Shown here: positions 46,799-64,000 of the stretch, in pieces | Numbering within the stretch: the stretch's first letter is position 1 | Layout of the letters: each line of letters opens with the position of its first letter | Source of the DNA: Siphlonurus alternatus | Taxonomy: Eukaryota > Arthropoda > Insecta > Ephemeroptera > Siphlonuridae | Assembly: GCA_949825025.1 (NCBI GenBank) | Contig: OX463787.1 | Coordinates: forward strand, 2,170,001-2,234,000 | DNA length: 64,000 bases | Reading direction: 5' to 3' | Made by a program: the position numbers and the translations under genes | The notes under the pieces: model-generated | Databases searched by the model: none | What the model was told of the DNA's origin: nothing | Seen by the model: the letters and a program-made list of their open reading frames with translations, nothing else

Positions 46799-47069
46799 AG
46801 GAGCGATCATAGAAGGTTCAGTAGCCAGTCCAACGAAACCAGCTCGTCGTCAGGAGTCTATTGAACTGGCTACTGAATCTTCTATGATGACTCTTTCTTT
46901 GTTATCCATGGAAGAAATTGTCATAGAAGGTTCAGTAGCCAGTCCAATGAAACCAGCTCGTCGTCAGGAGTCTATTGAACTGGCTACTGAACCTTCTATG
47001 ATGACTCTTTCTATGGCAAATAATAAGGGCGAATGCCCCATAATTTTAGACCCATCGGTTTTATCATAA
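46799..47069 (+). pseudogene. Candidate coding remnant with a 38-residue in-frame repeat
   Basis: A 114-bp unit is present twice (starts 46807 and 46921) and stays in frame, giving two copies of EGSVASP-KPARRQESIELATE, then GECPIILDPSVLS and a stop at 47067-47069. A possible acceptor TATGCAG precedes it. Each unit is also internally palindromic (AGAAGGTTCAGTAGCCAGT and its inverse), and the other strand is partly open too. It could be an exon, a decayed gene or a chance frame in a palindromic repeat. I do not recognise the protein. Confidence 0.3.
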
Positions 47070-47544
47070 CAAATGACTGGGGAAATGTATGTACAGCAAT
47101 TTGACCAGATTTCAAACCCTCTACCAGTGGTACTTCCATAAAAATTCAAATTAAAATCACGTTGCTCCCTCACTGGGGTAAATGACAAGCTTCAACGTAA
47201 AAATGCCGCAGCGCCGCATTCTGACATCGCTCCATAAGGTTTGTTAAGAGAAAAATCTTATTTATTTTTTCATTCAAATTCTATGCTGCACAAAATCTCG
47301 TATATTTTTTATGTCGTGTAAAGTGATCTTTTCCGTGGCTCATATGAATTATTAATCTTGCCCTTCATAAGAACCGTCGGAAAAAATTAAAAACCCGGTA
47401 CCGCTGGGTCAAAGAATAGGAAGCTTGATAGAACATGTCGTCGCGCGCAGTTCGCGCGCTCGATTTTCATTGGCTGAGAGAATTGTGTCGTCAATGTTGA
47501 AGCTTCTCATTCATCTCGCTTTCCACCCAGTGCAGTGATGCACT

Positions 47545-47765
47545 TGTGTGTGTGGTTCCCCACAGACTTTGGACATCATTGATAAAAAGTAGAGGTGTCC
47601 GTTCTGACTGAGGTTTTCCACGGTTCCCTCAATCTCACCTCAGCAAATGCTGGGACGCATAACAGACCGTGGCCACCATCCTTTCCGTCCCTTATCTCTA
47701 CTCATTACCTCACCTCGAACTCTGGGCTCTTAGAGGTGTATCCTGCTAGCCTAGATCCTAACTTT
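47545..47765 (+). mobile_element. SINE-like repeat, second family
   Basis: GTGGTTCCCCACAGACTTTGG, GACTGAGGTTTTCCACGG, CTCAGCAAATGCTGGGACGC and GGGCTCTTAGAGGTGTATCC recur at 62790-62965 and, inverted, at 53865-54078. The core resembles the body of the 5S-type SINE. Confidence 0.7.
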
Positions 47766-47769
47766 TAAT

Positions 47770-49370
47770 TAAGGAAAAAAAAAAACTTTTTCATGTTTTT
47801 AAATGTATTGAACAAAAATACTGTATTTTGATAGTTTAAATCCAAAATATTATTATTGAACTGATAAGATATACAAGACTTCCAGATACAAAGCAGACAA
47901 TTAAATTTTTTCTATAATGGTGACATGCAATGTTTTGATATAAGAAATATAGCTGTTATAAAACAGTATGCAATTTTCTAAATTGCTATCTGTTTCACAG
48001 GCTATAATAAAGAAACCTATGACTTTTTCTTATGACAAAAGTATGTATGGTCAAAATAAATACTTACAGAAAAATACAGTAAATATTCAAATTTTGTTAC
48101 TCAAAACGCGATTTATTGCAGACAAGTGATATGTAAAAAATATACGATACAGTATGCATATTTTTGTGTTTATTGTTTTTTGCTTTGATCAGCAGCAAAA
48201 GATGAATGTTTTACTATCTATTTTTAAACGATAAGTATCTGTTTAACTTTAAGCAACATCTCTGCAATCGCCTGAAAGAAATTAAGTAATCCGGCGTTAA
48301 AAAACCTCTTTAGGCTATAAAATTTTTTCATACCGGTACGAATTTTAATTAACTTTATAAAGTTTGCGAAAACATAACAAATATTCCATTAAAAAATATA
48401 TGACATTAGAATTACCTTATGTTAATTATATCAAATATAATTTCATAATAATAATTTTTAATTAAAGTAATTAAATAAAATACTACCTTAAAATCTCAAG
48501 GACATATGAAATTTTACGATAGCCTTAGGTAAAAAAAAAAAATATAGATTTTTTACCTGTTCTTTTATAACATAATAGTGTAGAAAAAATATAAATAAAA
48601 TTAACTAGAATATTCTATGGTAATTAATAATTAATTTAACACTTACCTAATTAAATTAATGATGAATAAATCCAGGAAAATAATCAGAAATACATTTCAA
48701 AAGACACAGAACCACACAACACCTACAGATTTCTTCTCAACACTGATGGAAAATGGAAAAAAAATAATAATGGAAACGCAGGCACGCCTCGTAGTACTTC
48801 AGTCCATCTGCTATAGATGGCAGCACAAGTCAAACAGAGTTTGCTAGTAGTTCGTCTTATTAGGTAAAGATGGCAGAACCATGCAGAGAGAAAATATTAG
48901 AGGGAATTTGAGGGAAAGTTTAAACCATTTCAAATTCCAGCTACATATTCAGAATTCAGAGACCCTGCTACACGGTCTGCTACATATAATATATTAAATT
49001 AAAAAATTATTAATATTATTTTTTTATTCATTATAGAATACATAATACAGTTTAAGATATAATAAAGTCACAATTTGTATAAGTTTTGACCTCTTTGACC
49101 TCTTTGAGCTTAAATTAAGCTCGAGCAGAGGGAAGAAAAAATTAATTTTAAATTATTGTCTTCATTGATAATTAACATATATATAGCTCATCGATCTATA
49201 GAGCTGCAGGAAATAACAATAGACATTATATATATGCAATATTAAAAATATTTAATAGTATCATACGGGTACGTTAGTGGAAGGTAATGAATTATATAAA
49301 AAAAAAGGCTTTTTTTAAAAAAAAAAAAGAAGCAAATATAAAAAAATTAAATTTTCATAATTTAATGATA
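47770..49370. other. AT-rich DNA, nothing recognised
   Basis: The 62-codon plus frame at 48659 has no family resemblance. I see no exon. Confidence 0.4.
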
Positions 49371-49373
49371 TTT

Positions 49374-49389
49374 TTTATTCAGTTTTATT
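49374..49389 (-). terminator. Polyadenylation signals of the prophenoloxidase-lectin gene
   Basis: On the minus strand AATAAA occurs at 49389-49384 and again at 49379-49374, a little over 100 bp after the stop codon. This is the usual place for cleavage and polyadenylation signals. Confidence 0.6.
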
Positions 49390-49494
49390 TAGCTCTAACC
49401 ATTACTAAATAGAATACATTGTGTATCATATATAACAAAATAATAATTTGTCAAATATATAATTTTAATAAGAAAACAAATTCACACGTAAAAT

Positions 49495-64000
<14,506 letters not shown>

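Overview
This 64 kb window is AT-rich animal DNA, almost certainly from an arthropod and most likely a pancrustacean. The evidence is a prophenoloxidase gene (hemocyanin superfamily) with short exons and GT-AG introns, 5S-rRNA-derived SINEs, a LINE reverse-transcriptase remnant and very many foldback (MITE-like) elements. Nothing in it looks prokaryotic. I cannot place the species from sequence alone. Two genes can be supported, both on the minus strand.

The right gene fills 49.5-64 kb and runs off the right edge. Fifteen exons, all with consistent phases, encode at least 804 residues: a nearly complete prophenoloxidase (all six copper-binding histidines, the CGWP motif and the conserved C-terminal domain), then a short Pro/Lys/Cys linker, then a C-type lectin-like domain that ends in the only visible stop codon and is followed by polyadenylation signals. 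I read this as one fused gene that couples melanin-forming enzyme chemistry to a carbohydrate-recognition module. The join rests on splice phase, the absence of a stop codon and the absence of a start for the lectin part. It has not been confirmed by RNA.

The left gene is seen as three phase-compatible exons between 13.5 and 18.2 kb, including the start codon. It encodes an N-terminal region of about 170 residues that is His/Asn/Ser-rich, then acidic, then Lys-rich. I do not recognise it. The rest lies in exons I could not find, or beyond the left edge.

The remainder is repeat. I distinguish (a) a CTCAGT-ended family with a GAGATCTC motif; (b) TTAA-flanked foldbacks starting GGTAGAGATAAC; (c) foldbacks with TTATTGCAGAAATGAATAG ends and exchangeable cores; (e) TTAA-flanked GGGTAAGGTAAC foldbacks; (g) GAGTTGAAATAAATTT-ended elements of about 270 bp; (h) GGCGGATTCACATGG elements of about 230 bp; (i) TACAGTCAAATTAATTT elements carrying CCGGAAG; (j) GGAGGCTTCAAGT elements; (s) long foldbacks with GTCACGTGACC arms; a 5S-derived SINE and a second SINE; and LINE fragments. 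Many are nested.

The most unusual structures are the enzyme-lectin fusion; a young 77-bp x10 tandem array, each unit of which carries 60 nt of a prophenoloxidase exon plus its splice donor; an array of eleven TGACGTCA sites with exact 39-bp pair spacing at 42.7-43.2 kb; nested foldbacks at 6.3-9.4 kb built on 15-bp subrepeats; and an approximately 2 kb element at 22.2-24.2 kb with dozens of GTGT(G/T)A motifs.
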